Positions 34,082 to 43,488 of a stretch of DNA of 64,000 bases are shown here, piece after piece. The notes beneath the pieces are model-generated. The model was not told the origin of the DNA. It was given only the letters and a program-made list of their open reading frames with translations, and did no database searches. A program made the translations under genes and the position numbers. How positions within the stretch are numbered: position 1 is the first letter of the stretch; every line of letters starts with the position of its first letter. The DNA is taken from positions 25,368 through 89,367 of the forward strand of contig JAILCX010000047.1 of assembly GCA_024690205.1 (NCBI GenBank), given 5' to 3'. The DNA is from Lachnospiraceae bacterium. GTDB lineage: Bacteria > Bacillota > Clostridia > Lachnospirales > Lachnospiraceae.

Positions 34082-34261
34082 ATGTCGATCTGTCCTAAAA
34101 ATAAATCTTCTAAAGGTAGAAGAGATAAGAGAAGAGCTAATTGGAAGATGAATCCTGTTAATCTTGTTAAGTGCAGTAAGTGCGGTGCGCTTATGCTTCC
34201 TCACAGAGTTTGCAAAGCCTGCGGAGCATACAACAAGAAGGAAGTCATTTCAGTTGACTGA
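34082..34261 (+). CDS. rpmF: 50S ribosomal protein L32
   Basis: The 59-residue protein starts SICPKNKSSKGRRDKRRANW and has two CxxC pairs (Cys31/34, Cys44/47), the zinc-binding form of L32. GGAGGTG at 34069-34075 lies inside the end of the DUF177 gene. A terminator follows. Confidence 0.97.
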   Translation: MSICPKNKSSKGRRDKRRANWKMNPVNLVKCSKCGALMLPHRVCKACGAYNKKEVISVD

Positions 34262-34274
34262 TTTTCAGATTATC

Positions 34275-34304
34275 AAGGCCTGAGGTTTCCTCAGGTCTTT
34301 TCTT
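34275..34304 (+). terminator. terminator after rpmF
   Basis: AAGGCCTGAGG and CCTCAGGTCTT form an 11-bp stem with a TTT loop, then TTTTCTT. Confidence 0.9.
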
Positions 34305-34319
34305 ATGATTCAATAATTC

Positions 34320-34348
34320 TTGCTTTTTACAATCGTCTTTAGTATATT
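34320..34348 (+). promoter_or_regulatory. plsX promoter
   Basis: TTGCTT (34320-34325), 17 bp, TATATT (34343-34348), then CAGAGG before the ATG at 34373. No FapR-type operator is evident. Confidence 0.65.
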
Positions 34349-34372
34349 ATTCTAAGTACACAGAGGTATAAT

Positions 34373-35377
34373 ATGGATAAATTCATTAATGTTGCTCTTG
34401 ACGGCATGGGAGGAGATAATGCGCCTCTTGAGATAGTTAAAGGAGCCGTTGAAGCAGTTAACGAATCGGACCGTATCAAGGTATATATCACCGGAGACTC
34501 TGATGTTATAAACGGTGAACTTAACAAGTATACCTACAATAAGGAACAGATCGAGGTCGTTCACACCACTCAGGTAATTGAGACCGCCGAGCCTCCGGTT
34601 ATGGCAATCCGCAGGAAAAAGGATTCCTCGCTGGTAAAGGCGCTTAACCTTGTAAAGGAAGGAACCTGTGACGGATATGTATCTGCCGGCAGTACGGGTG
34701 CAACGCTCGTAGGCGGACAGGTCATAGTAGGAAGACTGCCCGGTGTTGACAGGGCTCCCCTTGCTCCGTTGATCCCGACGGCCAAAGGCTTTTCGTTATT
34801 GATCGATTGCGGCGCAAATGTTGATGCAAGAGCAAATCACCTTTTACAATTTGCCAAAATGGGTTCGGTATATATGGAATCCATCAGGGGAGTTAAAAGT
34901 CCCAAAGTAGGTATCGTAAACATAGGTGCCGAAGAAGAAAAAGGTAATGCGCTTGTAAAGGAAGCTTTTCCTTTATTAAAGAACTGTCCCGACATACACT
35001 TTATCGGTTCGGTCGAAGCAAGAGATATCATTTACGGTGAAGCAGACGTTATAGTGTGTGAAGCATTCACCGGGAATGTTGTTCTTAAGACTATCGAGGG
35101 TGTCGGAGGAATGCTTATCTCCAAGGTCAAAGAAAGCTTCATGTCGTCGTTTAAGTCAAAGATAGGAGCGCTCCTTGTAAAGGATTCTTTAAAAGCTATG
35201 TTTAAGACCTTCTCTACCGAAGAATACGGCGGAGCACCGATGCTTGGATTGAACGGACTGGTAGTTAAGACTCACGGCAGTTCCAAAGCCAAGGAGATCA
35301 AAAACTCGATACTTCAATGTATTGATTTTTCTGAACAGAATATAAATCAAAAGATCAAAGATAAGATATCGGTATAA
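34373..35377 (+). CDS. plsX: phosphate acyltransferase PlsX
   Basis: The 334-residue enzyme transfers acyl groups from acyl-ACP to phosphate, feeding phospholipid synthesis through PlsY. It has the N-terminal [38 protein letters not shown], and [12 protein letters not shown]. It heads the plsX-acpP-rnc-smc-ftsY group and has its own promoter. The carrier protein gene is 20 nt downstream. Confidence 0.97.
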   Translation: MDKFINVALDGMGGDNAPLEIVKGAVEAVNESDRIKVYITGDSDVINGELNKYTYNKEQIEVVHTTQVIETAEPPVMAIRRKKDSSLVKALNLVKEGTCDGYVSAGSTGATLVGGQVIVGRLPGVDRAPLAPLIPTAKGFSLLIDCGANVDARANHLLQFAKMGSVYMESIRGVKSPKVGIVNIGAEEEKGNALVKEAFPLLKNCPDIHFIGSVEARDIIYGEADVIVCEAFTGNVVLKTIEGVGGMLISKVKESFMSSFKSKIGALLVKDSLKAMFKTFSTEEYGGAPMLGLNGLVVKTHGSSKAKEIKNSILQCIDFSEQNINQKIKDKISV

Positions 35378-35397
35378 TAACCGGAAAGGAACTGGAC

Positions 35398-35628
35398 ATG
35401 GAATTTGAAAAACTAAAGAAGATCATCGCCGATGTTTTGAATGTCGACCCTGAAGAGATCGCAATGGAAACTACATTTCTTGATGATCTGGGAGCTGATT
35501 CACTGGATGTCTTTCAGATCATTATGGGGATCGAGGAAGAATTTGATATCGAGATATCTGCTGAAGATGCGGAAAAGATAACTACCGTTGAGGAAGCTGT
35601 TAATCTTATAAAGAATGCGGTTAACTGA
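35398..35628 (+). CDS. acpP: acyl carrier protein
   Basis: The 76-residue acidic four-helix protein carries fatty acyl chains on a phosphopantetheine attached to Ser35 in GADSLDVFQ. Helix II ends with [20 protein letters not shown] precedes the ATG. A hairpin with a T-run directly follows the stop. Confidence 0.97.
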   Translation: MEFEKLKKIIADVLNVDPEEIAMETTFLDDLGADSLDVFQIIMGIEEEFDIEISAEDAEKITTVEEAVNLIKNAVN

Positions 35629-35629
35629 C

Positions 35630-35652
35630 AAGAGCCCTTAGGGGCTTTTGTT
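35630..35652 (+). terminator. hairpin after acpP that also covers the rnc ribosome site
   Basis: AAGAGCCC pairs with GGGCTTTT around a TTAG loop (8 bp, one G-U), followed by TTTTGTT that ends at the rnc ATG. AGGGG, the only Shine-Dalgarno-like stretch for rnc, is in the loop and 3' arm. It can act as an attenuator between acpP and rnc or as a translation gate. Confidence 0.7.
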
Positions 35653-36369
35653 ATGTTCGATACGGATATGGTAAACAATAAAGATTTTAGTAAATTGGAA
35701 CAGGGGCTGGGCTACACCTTTAAGGACAAAGATCTTTTAAAGCTGGCTCTTACGCACAGTTCTTATTCCAATGAATTAAAACTGAATAAATATGGCAATT
35801 ATGAAAGACTGGAATTCCTTGGCGATGCGGTTTTAGAGCTTACCACATCGTGGTTTTTTTATACGGAATATCCGCAAAAGAATGAAGGCGAACTGACAAG
35901 GATGAGATCATCCATGGTCTGCGAGATGGCGCTTGCTTATTGTGCGCGTTTGATTGAGCTGCAAAACTTTATCTACCTTGGAAAAGGTGAAGAAGCAACA
36001 GGCGGCCGTGACCGTGATTCTATCGTTTCCGATGTGTTTGAAGCAGTGATCGGAGCCATCTATCTTGACGGAGGCTTTGATGAGGCTAATAAGTTCGTTA
36101 AAAAGCATGTTCTTACGGATATGGAGAACAAGCAGCTTTTTTATGATGCAAAGACCATCCTTCAGGAATATGTTCAAAAGAATGACCAAAAGCTCTGCTA
36201 TGAACTGATGAGTGAAAGCGGACCGGATCATGACAAGACATTTGAGGTTGCCGCTTTTATCAATGATAAGGAATATTCAAGGGGAACGGGCAAATCAAAA
36301 AAAGCCGCCGAACAGCAGGCTGCTTATGCTGTTTTGATGGACCTTAAAAAAGACGGGAAAGTAAAGTAA
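35653..36369 (+). CDS. rnc: ribonuclease III
   Basis: The 238-residue enzyme cuts double-stranded RNA. Its endonuclease domain (about 10-155) has the signature ERLEFLGDAVLE, the LTRMRSSMV segment and DVFEAVIGAIYLDGG with the acidic catalytic residues. The dsRNA-binding domain (about 162-235) ends in GTGKSKKAAEQQAA. ATG 35653 has an AGGGG at 8 nt, but this is inside a hairpin; ATG 35668 has no ribosome site. The smc gene follows in 2 nt. Confidence 0.96.
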   Translation: MFDTDMVNNKDFSKLEQGLGYTFKDKDLLKLALTHSSYSNELKLNKYGNYERLEFLGDAVLELTTSWFFYTEYPQKNEGELTRMRSSMVCEMALAYCARLIELQNFIYLGKGEEATGGRDRDSIVSDVFEAVIGAIYLDGGFDEANKFVKKHVLTDMENKQLFYDAKTILQEYVQKNDQKLCYELMSESGPDHDKTFEVAAFINDKEYSRGTGKSKKAAEQQAAYAVLMDLKKDGKVK

Positions 36370-36371
36370 TC

Positions 36372-39300
36372 ATGTATTTAAAATCTATAGAGATCCACGG
36401 TTTCAAATCCTTTGCCAATAAAATAGTGTTTAAGTTCCATAACGGTATCACGGGAATAGTAGGCCCTAACGGTTCCGGTAAATCAAACGTTGCCGATGCC
36501 GTAAGGTGGGTTCTCGGTGAACAGAGGATAAAGCAGCTACGTGGTGCTTCCATGCAGGATGTTATTTTTGCAGGTACCGAAATGAGAAAGCCTCAGGGTT
36601 ATGCATACGTTGCGATAACCTTGGATAATTCCGACCATCAGCTTGCATCAGACTTTGATGAGATCACCGTTGCAAGACGTATCTATCGTTCGGGAGAAAG
36701 TGAGTATCTTCTTAACGGAACGCCGTGCAGATTAAAGGACGTAAACGAACTTTTCTACGATACGGGTATTGGTAAAGAGGGTTATTCGATCATCGGACAG
36801 GGTCAGATCGACCGTATCCTTTCGGGTAAACCCGAAGAGCGAAGAGAACTCTTTGATGAAGCGGCAGGTATCGTTAAGTTCAAAAAAAGGAAAGCCGCTG
36901 CGGTTAAAAAGCTTGAAGACGAACAGAATAACCTTGTTCGTGTAAATGATATATTATCCGAACTTGAAAAACAGGTCGGACCTTTGGAAAAGCAGTCTGA
37001 AAAGGCTAAGGAATACCTTAAGAAAAAGGAAGAGTTAAAGACTGTTGATGTTAATATGTTCCTTCTTGAGAATAATTCGATGGAACAGTCTTTGGAAAAG
37101 TCCAGGGAAAACCTTAACATCGCATCTAAGGATCTTGAATCGGTTAAGCTTCAGTATGAATCAATAAAAGAAGAATACGATAAGATGCAAAAGGAAATAG
37201 AAGAACTTTCCGAAAGCATCGATACCGAAAAAGACGAATTATCAAAGACAAATGTCATGAGGGGCAATCTGGAAAACCAGATCAAACTCCTTAAAGAGCA
37301 GATTAATTCCGCAAAGTCAAACGAAGAGCATTTCTTAAACAGAAGAACTGCGCTTGAATCCCAGATCAAGGAAAGGACTACCGAAAAGGACGAGATCCTT
37401 AAGGATAAAAAAGTCGTTGACGATGAACTTTCAAAAATCGAAAAGTCCAGGGATGAGGCTAAGGAATTACTGACTGCAGTCCAGACAAGGATCGAGGAAT
37501 TAAACAACGATATCGAAAGCGGCAAAAATACCATTATCGATACGCTTAATTCCCGTGCGACCATTAAGTCAAAGCTTTCAAGACTCGATTCCATGACGGA
37601 ATCGATAAACATAAGAAAATCAGAACTTACCGGCCGTCTTCTTAAAGTAAAGTCCGATGAAGCAAAACAGGACGATACCATAAAGAAGATGGAAGAAGAG
37701 TTCAATAAGATATCGAAGAGTATCGACGACCTTCAGAACAAGCAGGAAAAGAAGGAAGAAGAACTTGCCCTTGTCAGGGAAGAGCTCTCTCATAAGGATG
37801 AGGAGTTAAGAGATACCCAGGTTAAGTACCATCAGGATAAATCAAAGCTTGAAGCATTGAGTAATATCACTGAAAGATATGAAGGTTACGGCGGTTCGGT
37901 TAAGGCCGTAATGGAAAGAAAAGATGATGAAAAGGGGATCATCGGTGTTGTTGCCGATATCATTAAAGTAGATCCCAAATATGAAGTTGCTATAGAGACA
38001 GCTCTTGGCGGAAACATTCAGAATATCGTAACCGAGGATGAAGATACCGCCAAAAAGATGATCGCTTACTTAAAGCAGCACAGAGGCGGAAGAGCAACTT
38101 TCCTTCCCCTTACATCGATCAATAATCCCCAGGAGTTTAAGAATCCCGAATCACTCGGTGAAAAGGGTGTTATCGGCATGGCCGATGAACTTGTTAATAC
38201 TGATAAAAAATACCGTAATGTAGCCAAGGCTATGTTAGGGCGTATTGTTGTGGTCGATAACGTGGATAATGCATTAAAGATCGCAAGGAAATACGACTAC
38301 GGTATCAGAATGGTAACCCTTGAAGGAGAACTCCTTGTTCCGGGTGGTGCCATTTCAGGTGGTGCATTCAAGAACAATTCAAATCTTCTTGGTCGCCGTC
38401 GTGAAATGGATGAACTTGAAAAAAAGGTCAAGGAGTATGTTGTTCTTATAGACAAGATCCTTCAGGATATCGAAGATACCAAGAAGAAAAGGAATAAGCT
38501 CCGTCTTGAGATCGAAGAAGTTAAGACCGATATTCAGAAGAAATTCCTTGAGCAGAATACCGCAAGACTTAATGTCGATAAGGCCCAGGAGCGTAAGAAC
38601 GAGGCTTCACAGGGAACCGAAGAGTTAAAGAACGAAGAAAAAGAAATAGAAAACCAGATAAAGGACATTGCTACAAGCAAAGAAGAGATAAAGGTCGAGC
38701 TTGAAAAGAGCAATGAACTTGAAAAGAGTGTTGAAAAACAGATAAACGAATTCCAGGCAGAACTTGAAAAGAAGCGCGAGGAAGAGACCGAGCACTTATC
38801 AAAGGTTTCCGAATGGGATGTCGAAGTATCTAAGATACTCCAGCAACAGGGATTCCATCAGCAGAACGTCGACAGAATTGATTCAGAGATCGAAAGACTT
38901 GATGCTGAATTAAAGGAGGTCGTTGAAGGCATAACGACTTCAACCTCTGATGTGGAGTTCAAAGAAAACAGCATTAAAGAGATAGAGCTTACGATCAAAT
39001 CTTCTTATACCACCCAGTCTGATGCAGAGCAGAAGCTTTCAGGTGATATCGAAAAGAAAGAAGAGCTTTCACAGAAGCAGAAGACTTTCTTTAAGGACCG
39101 TGAAGCACTTTCCGATAAGATGAACGGTCTTGATAAGGAAGTATACAGACTCAACGCTCAAAAAGAGCGTATCGAAGAAGCGATAAGTGCACGTATCAGT
39201 TACATGTGGGAAGAATACGAGATCACGCTTACCGATGCCGCAACACTTCGCGATGAGAACATGACCGATCTTAATGCGATGAAGAAGCGCTCTAACGCTC

Positions 39301-39932
39301 TTAAATCGGAGATCAAGGGACTCGGCGATGTAAACGTAAATGCCATTGAGGATTACAAGAACCTCATGGAAAGATATACATTCCTTAAGAACCAGCATGA
39401 TGACCTCATCGAAGCTGCCGCTACTTTGGATAACATCATCAAAGAGCTTGATGAAGCTATGAGAAAGCAGTTTGCCGAGAAATTCGGCGATATCGGAAAG
39501 GAATTCGATAAGGTATTTAAGGAGCTTTTCGGAGGCGGTACGGGATCGATCAAGCTTGCCGATGATGAGGATATACTTGAAGCAGGCATCCTTATCGATG
39601 CACAGCCTCCAGGAAAGAAGCTCCAGAACATGAACGTATTATCCGGAGGAGAAAAAGCACTTACCGCGATCTCGCTTTTGTTCGCCATACAGAACCTTAA
39701 GCCTTCGCCTTTCTGTCTGCTTGATGAGATAGAGGCGGCGCTTGATGAAAGTAACGTCAGCAGATTTGCTACGTACCTTCACAAGCTTACAAAGAATACC
39801 CAGTTTATCGTCATCACGCACAGACGAGGCACCATGGAAAAGGCCGACAGACTTTACGGTATCACCATGCAGGAAAAGGGTGTATCCGCTCTTGTTTCGG
39901 TTAACCTCATAGATGATGAGTTGGAGGATTGA
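36372..39932 (+). CDS. smc: chromosome segregation protein SMC
   Basis: The 1186-residue ATPase compacts and separates chromosomes. The N-terminal head has Walker A GPNGSGKSN (31-39). Two long coiled coils flank a hinge at about 510-660 (YGGSVKAVM and GGAISGGAFKNNS). The C-terminal head has the signature LSGGEKALTAISLLF and Walker B FCLLDEIEAALD. It sits between rnc and ftsY, the usual Firmicutes order, and overlaps the ftsY start by one base (TGATG). Confidence 0.97.
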   Translation: MYLKSIEIHGFKSFANKIVFKFHNGITGIVGPNGSGKSNVADAVRWVLGEQRIKQLRGASMQDVIFAGTEMRKPQGYAYVAITLDNSDHQLASDFDEITVARRIYRSGESEYLLNGTPCRLKDVNELFYDTGIGKEGYSIIGQGQIDRILSGKPEERRELFDEAAGIVKFKKRKAAAVKKLEDEQNNLVRVNDILSELEKQVGPLEKQSEKAKEYLKKKEELKTVDVNMFLLENNSMEQSLEKSRENLNIASKDLESVKLQYESIKEEYDKMQKEIEELSESIDTEKDELSKTNVMRGNLENQIKLLKEQINSAKSNEEHFLNRRTALESQIKERTTEKDEILKDKKVVDDELSKIEKSRDEAKELLTAVQTRIEELNNDIESGKNTIIDTLNSRATIKSKLSRLDSMTESINIRKSELTGRLLKVKSDEAKQDDTIKKMEEEFNKISKSIDDLQNKQEKKEEELALVREELSHKDEELRDTQVKYHQDKSKLEALSNITERYEGYGGSVKAVMERKDDEKGIIGVVADIIKVDPKYEVAIETALGGNIQNIVTEDEDTAKKMIAYLKQHRGGRATFLPLTSINNPQEFKNPESLGEKGVIGMADELVNTDKKYRNVAKAMLGRIVVVDNVDNALKIARKYDYGIRMVTLEGELLVPGGAISGGAFKNNSNLLGRRREMDELEKKVKEYVVLIDKILQDIEDTKKKRNKLRLEIEEVKTDIQKKFLEQNTARLNVDKAQERKNEASQGTEELKNEEKEIENQIKDIATSKEEIKVELEKSNELEKSVEKQINEFQAELEKKREEETEHLSKVSEWDVEVSKILQQQGFHQQNVDRIDSEIERLDAELKEVVEGITTSTSDVEFKENSIKEIELTIKSSYTTQSDAEQKLSGDIEKKEELSQKQKTFFKDREALSDKMNGLDKEVYRLNAQKERIEEAISARISYMWEEYEITLTDAATLRDENMTDLNAMKKRSNALKSEIKGLGDVNVNAIEDYKNLMERYTFLKNQHDDLIEAAATLDNIIKELDEAMRKQFAEKFGDIGKEFDKVFKELFGGGTGSIKLADDEDILEAGILIDAQPPGKKLQNMNVLSGGEKALTAISLLFAIQNLKPSPFCLLDEIEAALDESNVSRFATYLHKLTKNTQFIVITHRRGTMEKADRLYGITMQEKGVSALVSVNLIDDELED

Positions 39933-40789
39933 TGGCAGGATTTTTTGCTAAGCTTTTCGGCGGCTTTTCACAGATCGATGATGATTTTTACGAAGAACTG
40001 TTTGAGATGCTGGTACTTGGCGATGTCGGTGCCCGGACAGCGGATGATATCGTAGAAAAGCTTAAGGAACAGGTTAAGGAAAACCACATAAAGAACCCTG
40101 ACGATTGCAAGGAATTCCTTAAACGCAACATGAAAGAAAAGATGCTCGTTCCGGACGGAGGATTCGACTTTGAAAAGGAACGTTCGGTCATCTTTATAAT
40201 AGGAGTAAACGGAGTCGGAAAGACGACGACTATAGGAAAGCTTGCATCAATGTTCAAAAAAGAAGGAAAAAGAGTCCTTCTTGCAGCGGCAGATACATTC
40301 AGGGCGGCTGCAACAGAGCAGTTAAGGGAATGGGCTGACCGTGCGGGCGTTGAGATGGTCGGAGGAAAGGAAGGACAGGATCCTTCAAGTGTTCTTTTTG
40401 ATGCGATCGCTTCCGCAAAGGCAAAGACAGTTGATGTTCTTTTGGTAGATACGGCAGGCAGGCTTCATAACAAAAAGAACCTTATGGATGAGCTTGAAAA
40501 GATGAACAGGCTCATCAATTCGTACTATCCGCTCGTTCACCGTGAAAACCTGGTTGTGCTTGACGGAACTACAGGCCAGAATGCCCTAAACCAGGCAAGA
40601 GAGTTTTCGCAGGTTACAAAGCTTACGGGCTTTGTAATGACGAAGATGGACGGTACGGCTAAAGGCGGTATCGCCGTGGCAATTCAGTCGGAACTTGGTA
40701 TTCCCGTAAAGTATATAGGTACGGGAGAAAAGATAGATGATATCAAACGCTTTGATGCGGATGAGTATGTTGAAGGATTGTTCAGCTGA
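39932..40789 (+). CDS. ftsY: signal recognition particle receptor FtsY
   Basis: The 285-residue SRP-family GTPase is the membrane receptor for ribosome-nascent chain complexes with SRP. It has a short N domain (about 1-80) and a G domain with GVNGVGKTTT (G1), AADTFRAAATEQL (G2), DTAGRLHNKKNL (G3) and TKMDGTAKGG (G4). There is no acidic A domain; a short N-terminal FFAKLFGGF helix may bind the membrane. ATG 39932 overlaps the smc stop, with GGAGG just before it. Confidence 0.96.
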   Translation: MAGFFAKLFGGFSQIDDDFYEELFEMLVLGDVGARTADDIVEKLKEQVKENHIKNPDDCKEFLKRNMKEKMLVPDGGFDFEKERSVIFIIGVNGVGKTTTIGKLASMFKKEGKRVLLAAADTFRAAATEQLREWADRAGVEMVGGKEGQDPSSVLFDAIASAKAKTVDVLLVDTAGRLHNKKNLMDELEKMNRLINSYYPLVHRENLVVLDGTTGQNALNQAREFSQVTKLTGFVMTKMDGTAKGGIAVAIQSELGIPVKYIGTGEKIDDIKRFDADEYVEGLFS

Positions 40790-40800
40790 CGAGGTGCAAG

Positions 40801-42021
40801 ATGAAAGAAATGCTCACGCTTGAAGCTTTCGAAGAAGCTTCGGAACAGGTTAAAAAAGTAACATTCGAGACCAAGCTCATATACTCCGATTTTTACTCAA
40901 ACCTTACCGGAAATAAGGTTTATTTCAAACCGGAAAACATGCAGCTTACAGGTGCATACAAGTTAAGGGGAGCATATTACAAGATCAGTACCCTTACGGA
41001 TGACGAAAGAAAAAAAGGTCTTATCACCGCATCTGCAGGTAACCATGCACAGGGGGTTGCTTATGCAGCCAAGGCTTTCGGAGCAAAGGCTGTCATCGTT
41101 ATGCCTACGACAACTCCCCTTATCAAAGTAAACAGGACAAAGAGCTATGGGGCAGAGGTCGTTTTATACGGAGATGTTTACGACGATGCCTGCAAAAAAG
41201 CGCTTGAACTTGCCGAAGAAAACGGATATACGTTCATACATCCCTTCGATGACCTTGCTGTTGCAACCGGTCAGGGAACGATCGCGATGGAGATATTTAA
41301 GGAGCTTCCCCTCGTTGATTATATCCTTGTTCCAATAGGAGGAGGCGGACTTGCAACGGGTGTTTCGACTTTAGCAAAACTCCTTAATCCCAATATCAAA
41401 GTTATCGGTGTTGAACCCGAGCATGCAAACTGTATGCAGGAATCATTCAAGGCAGGAAAGGTCATAGAGCTTCCTGCGGTAAATACCATCGCCGACGGTA
41501 CCGCAGTTAAAAAACCGGGTGAAAAGATATTCCCTTACCTTAAGGAAAATCTTGATGATATACTTACTGTAGCGGATGAAGACCTTGTGGTTGCCTTCCT
41601 TGATATGGTCGAAAGCCACAAGATGGTAGTTGAAAACTCTGGACTTTTGAGTGTTGCTGCTTTAAAGAAACTCAATGTCAAAGGCAAAAAAGTAGTTTCG
41701 ATCCTAAGCGGAGGAAACATGGATGTCATCACAATGTCATCCGTTGTACAGCAGGGACTTATTTTAAGAGACAGGATATTTACCGTATCCGTACTCCTTC
41801 CCGACAAACCGGGTATGCTCTCTAAGGTTTCACAGATCATAGCAGAGCTTAACGGAAACGTAATTAAGCTTGAACACAATCAGTTTGTATCAATAAACAG
41901 AAGTGCTGCGGTTGAGCTTAGAATAACGCTTGAGGCATTCGGAACCGAGCACAAGGAACAGATCATCAACAAACTTAACGAAGAAGGTTACAAACCCAAG
42001 ATAGTCAGGACAAATATTTAA
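40801..42021 (+). CDS. ilvA: threonine ammonia-lyase with ACT domain
   Basis: The 406-residue PLP enzyme deaminates threonine to 2-oxobutyrate. The PLP lysine is Lys54 in TGAYKLRGAYYK. SAGNHAQGVAYAA and the phosphate-binding GGGGLATG loop are present, and a C-terminal ACT domain (about 325-402) begins at TVSVLLPDKPGML. The size and single ACT domain fit the catabolic or short biosynthetic type rather than the long E. coli IlvA with two regulatory repeats. It is inserted between ftsY and the ylxM-ffh pair. Confidence 0.93.
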   Translation: MKEMLTLEAFEEASEQVKKVTFETKLIYSDFYSNLTGNKVYFKPENMQLTGAYKLRGAYYKISTLTDDERKKGLITASAGNHAQGVAYAAKAFGAKAVIVMPTTTPLIKVNRTKSYGAEVVLYGDVYDDACKKALELAEENGYTFIHPFDDLAVATGQGTIAMEIFKELPLVDYILVPIGGGGLATGVSTLAKLLNPNIKVIGVEPEHANCMQESFKAGKVIELPAVNTIADGTAVKKPGEKIFPYLKENLDDILTVADEDLVVAFLDMVESHKMVVENSGLLSVAALKKLNVKGKKVVSILSGGNMDVITMSSVVQQGLILRDRIFTVSVLLPDKPGMLSKVSQIIAELNGNVIKLEHNQFVSINRSAAVELRITLEAFGTEHKEQIINKLNEEGYKPKIVRTNI

Positions 42022-43088
42022 TGGCTGCGCCCAAGAAGAAAAGAAGAATAAACATATACGCAAATATAGTATTCAGCCTGATAGCATTGACTGCGCTTAC
42101 GATAGCCATCGTATGTCTTTTGATCAATCATTCCGTAAGAGAAGATATGGAAGATATGAATGAGACAAATGCAAGGCTTACCGAGTACGCAAATTCCCAT
42201 CCGTATACCCAGCAGGATCTGGATGATGCCCTTCTTGAAGAAAGAGAAAACTTAAAAGAGCAGGAAAAGAATGTTCTTCTGGGAGAGATGAAAGACAGAT
42301 TGTCTTCGGGTGATTCGGCTTACGCGCTTTTCAGGGATATATTCCCCTCAGACCTTGTAGTATATGTTGATAACAGTTATGTCTTTTACCCGATAACGGA
42401 TAAATTCAAGCATAACTCATATATATCCGAGAACTTCAAAAAAGACGAAGAGACAGACGAGATAACATACGTTGATGCATCGGGAAACACGGTTTCCAAA
42501 AAGGGAATCGATGTATCAAAGTATAACGGTGAGATCGACTGGAAGAAGGTCAAGGAAGCCGGGATCGAATATGCGATCATAAGGATCGGATATCGTGGTT
42601 CCACGACCGGCGGACTTGTTATAGATGAGTTCTTTAAAAAGAATATGGAAGGGGCTACCGAAAACGGTATAGATATCGGAGTTTATTTCTTTACCCAGGC
42701 GATAAGCGAAGAGGAAGGAATAGAAGAAGCCGATTTCGTGCTTGATGCGATAGAACCTTATAACATTAAATATCCGGTTGTACTTGACGTTGAAACGCTT
42801 GAGGGAAGAACGGATGACCTCGATGCAAAGACGAGAACGGATGCAGCGATAGCTTTCCTTGACAGGATACAGGGTGCGGGCTACACACCCATGATCTACG
42901 GAAATCTCATGGGCCTTTTATATATGCTTGAGACTGACAGGATCGAGGGATATGAAAAGTGGTTTGCATATTATCATTACCCGGATTATTATCCTTACGA
43001 ATATTCGATCTGGCAGTACACCGACAAGGGTACGGTGCCGGGTATACAAGGAAAAGTCGATATAAATATCTGCATGAAAGAATACTGA
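42021..43088 (+). CDS. membrane-anchored GH25 lysozyme-like hydrolase
   Basis: The 355-residue protein has a basic N-terminus and a signal-anchor segment at about 14-35. A coiled-coil stalk (about 38-95) and a linker follow, then a GH25 catalytic domain from about residue 160. The catalytic acids are visible in GIDVSKYNGEIDW and VVLDVETLEG, and the tail has SIWQYTDKGTVPG. GH25 enzymes cut the MurNAc-GlcNAc bond of peptidoglycan, so this probably remodels the wall from outside the membrane. Its ATG overlaps the ilvA stop by one base. Confidence 0.9.
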   Translation: MAAPKKKRRINIYANIVFSLIALTALTIAIVCLLINHSVREDMEDMNETNARLTEYANSHPYTQQDLDDALLEERENLKEQEKNVLLGEMKDRLSSGDSAYALFRDIFPSDLVVYVDNSYVFYPITDKFKHNSYISENFKKDEETDEITYVDASGNTVSKKGIDVSKYNGEIDWKKVKEAGIEYAIIRIGYRGSTTGGLVIDEFFKKNMEGATENGIDIGVYFFTQAISEEEGIEEADFVLDAIEPYNIKYPVVLDVETLEGRTDDLDAKTRTDAAIAFLDRIQGAGYTPMIYGNLMGLLYMLETDRIEGYEKWFAYYHYPDYYPYEYSIWQYTDKGTVPGIQGKVDINICMKEY

Positions 43089-43092
43089 TACA

Positions 43093-43125
43093 ATATGTCA
43101 AGCAAAAATGCTTGACATATTTTTT
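43093..43125 (+). terminator. terminator of the ftsY-ilvA-GH25 group
   Basis: ATATGTCAAGCA and its exact complement are separated by AAAA and followed by six T. The right arm holds the -35 hexamer of the ylxM promoter. Confidence 0.85.
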
Positions 43126-43140
43126 GCAATGGTATATCAT
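43112..43140 (+). promoter_or_regulatory. ylxM-ffh promoter
   Basis: TTGACA (43112-43117), 17 bp, TATCAT (43135-43140). The -35 overlaps the terminator stem of the gene in front. Confidence 0.8.
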
Positions 43141-43185
43141 CTGAATTCGGTGGCGATATTCGATCATTTTCAGGATAGTTTGATT

Positions 43186-43485
43186 ATGGAAGATATCATT
43201 AAACTTGGAAGACTATATGATTTTTACGGCGAGCTGCTCACGGATCATCAAAAAGAGGTCTATGAAGATTTTGTCTATAATGACCTTTCGCTTTCCGAGA
43301 TAGCCGAAAGCTACGGTATCTCAAGACAGGGAGTTCATGATCTCGTTAAGAGGATAAATACAATCCTTGCAAAGTACGAAGAAAAACTCGGACTGGTAAG
43401 CCGTTTTGATAATATAAGGGATGCCGTTAATGCTCTTGATAAGCTTTCCGAGGAAGAAAAGAATTCCATTTTGGGGATATTGTAG
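43186..43485 (+). CDS. ylxM: SRP-associated helix-turn-helix protein YlxM
   Basis: The 99-residue UPF0122 protein contains a sigma-70 region 4-like helix-turn-helix (DLSLSEIAESYGISRQGVHDL, given here to residue 55). YlxM always precedes ffh in Firmicutes and modulates SRP GTPase function in streptococci. Start ATG 43186 gives EDIIKLGRLYDFYGELLT, the usual family N-terminus. An in-frame GTG at 43150, just after the promoter, would add 12 residues and cannot be excluded. Confidence 0.93.
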   Translation: MEDIIKLGRLYDFYGELLTDHQKEVYEDFVYNDLSLSEIAESYGISRQGVHDLVKRINTILAKYEEKLGLVSRFDNIRDAVNALDKLSEEEKNSILGIL

Positions 43486-43488
43486 ATA

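Noticed and set aside
43108..43185. Longer YlxM start at 43108
   Set aside because: This codon is within the terminator and promoter; the family N-terminus matches ATG 43186.
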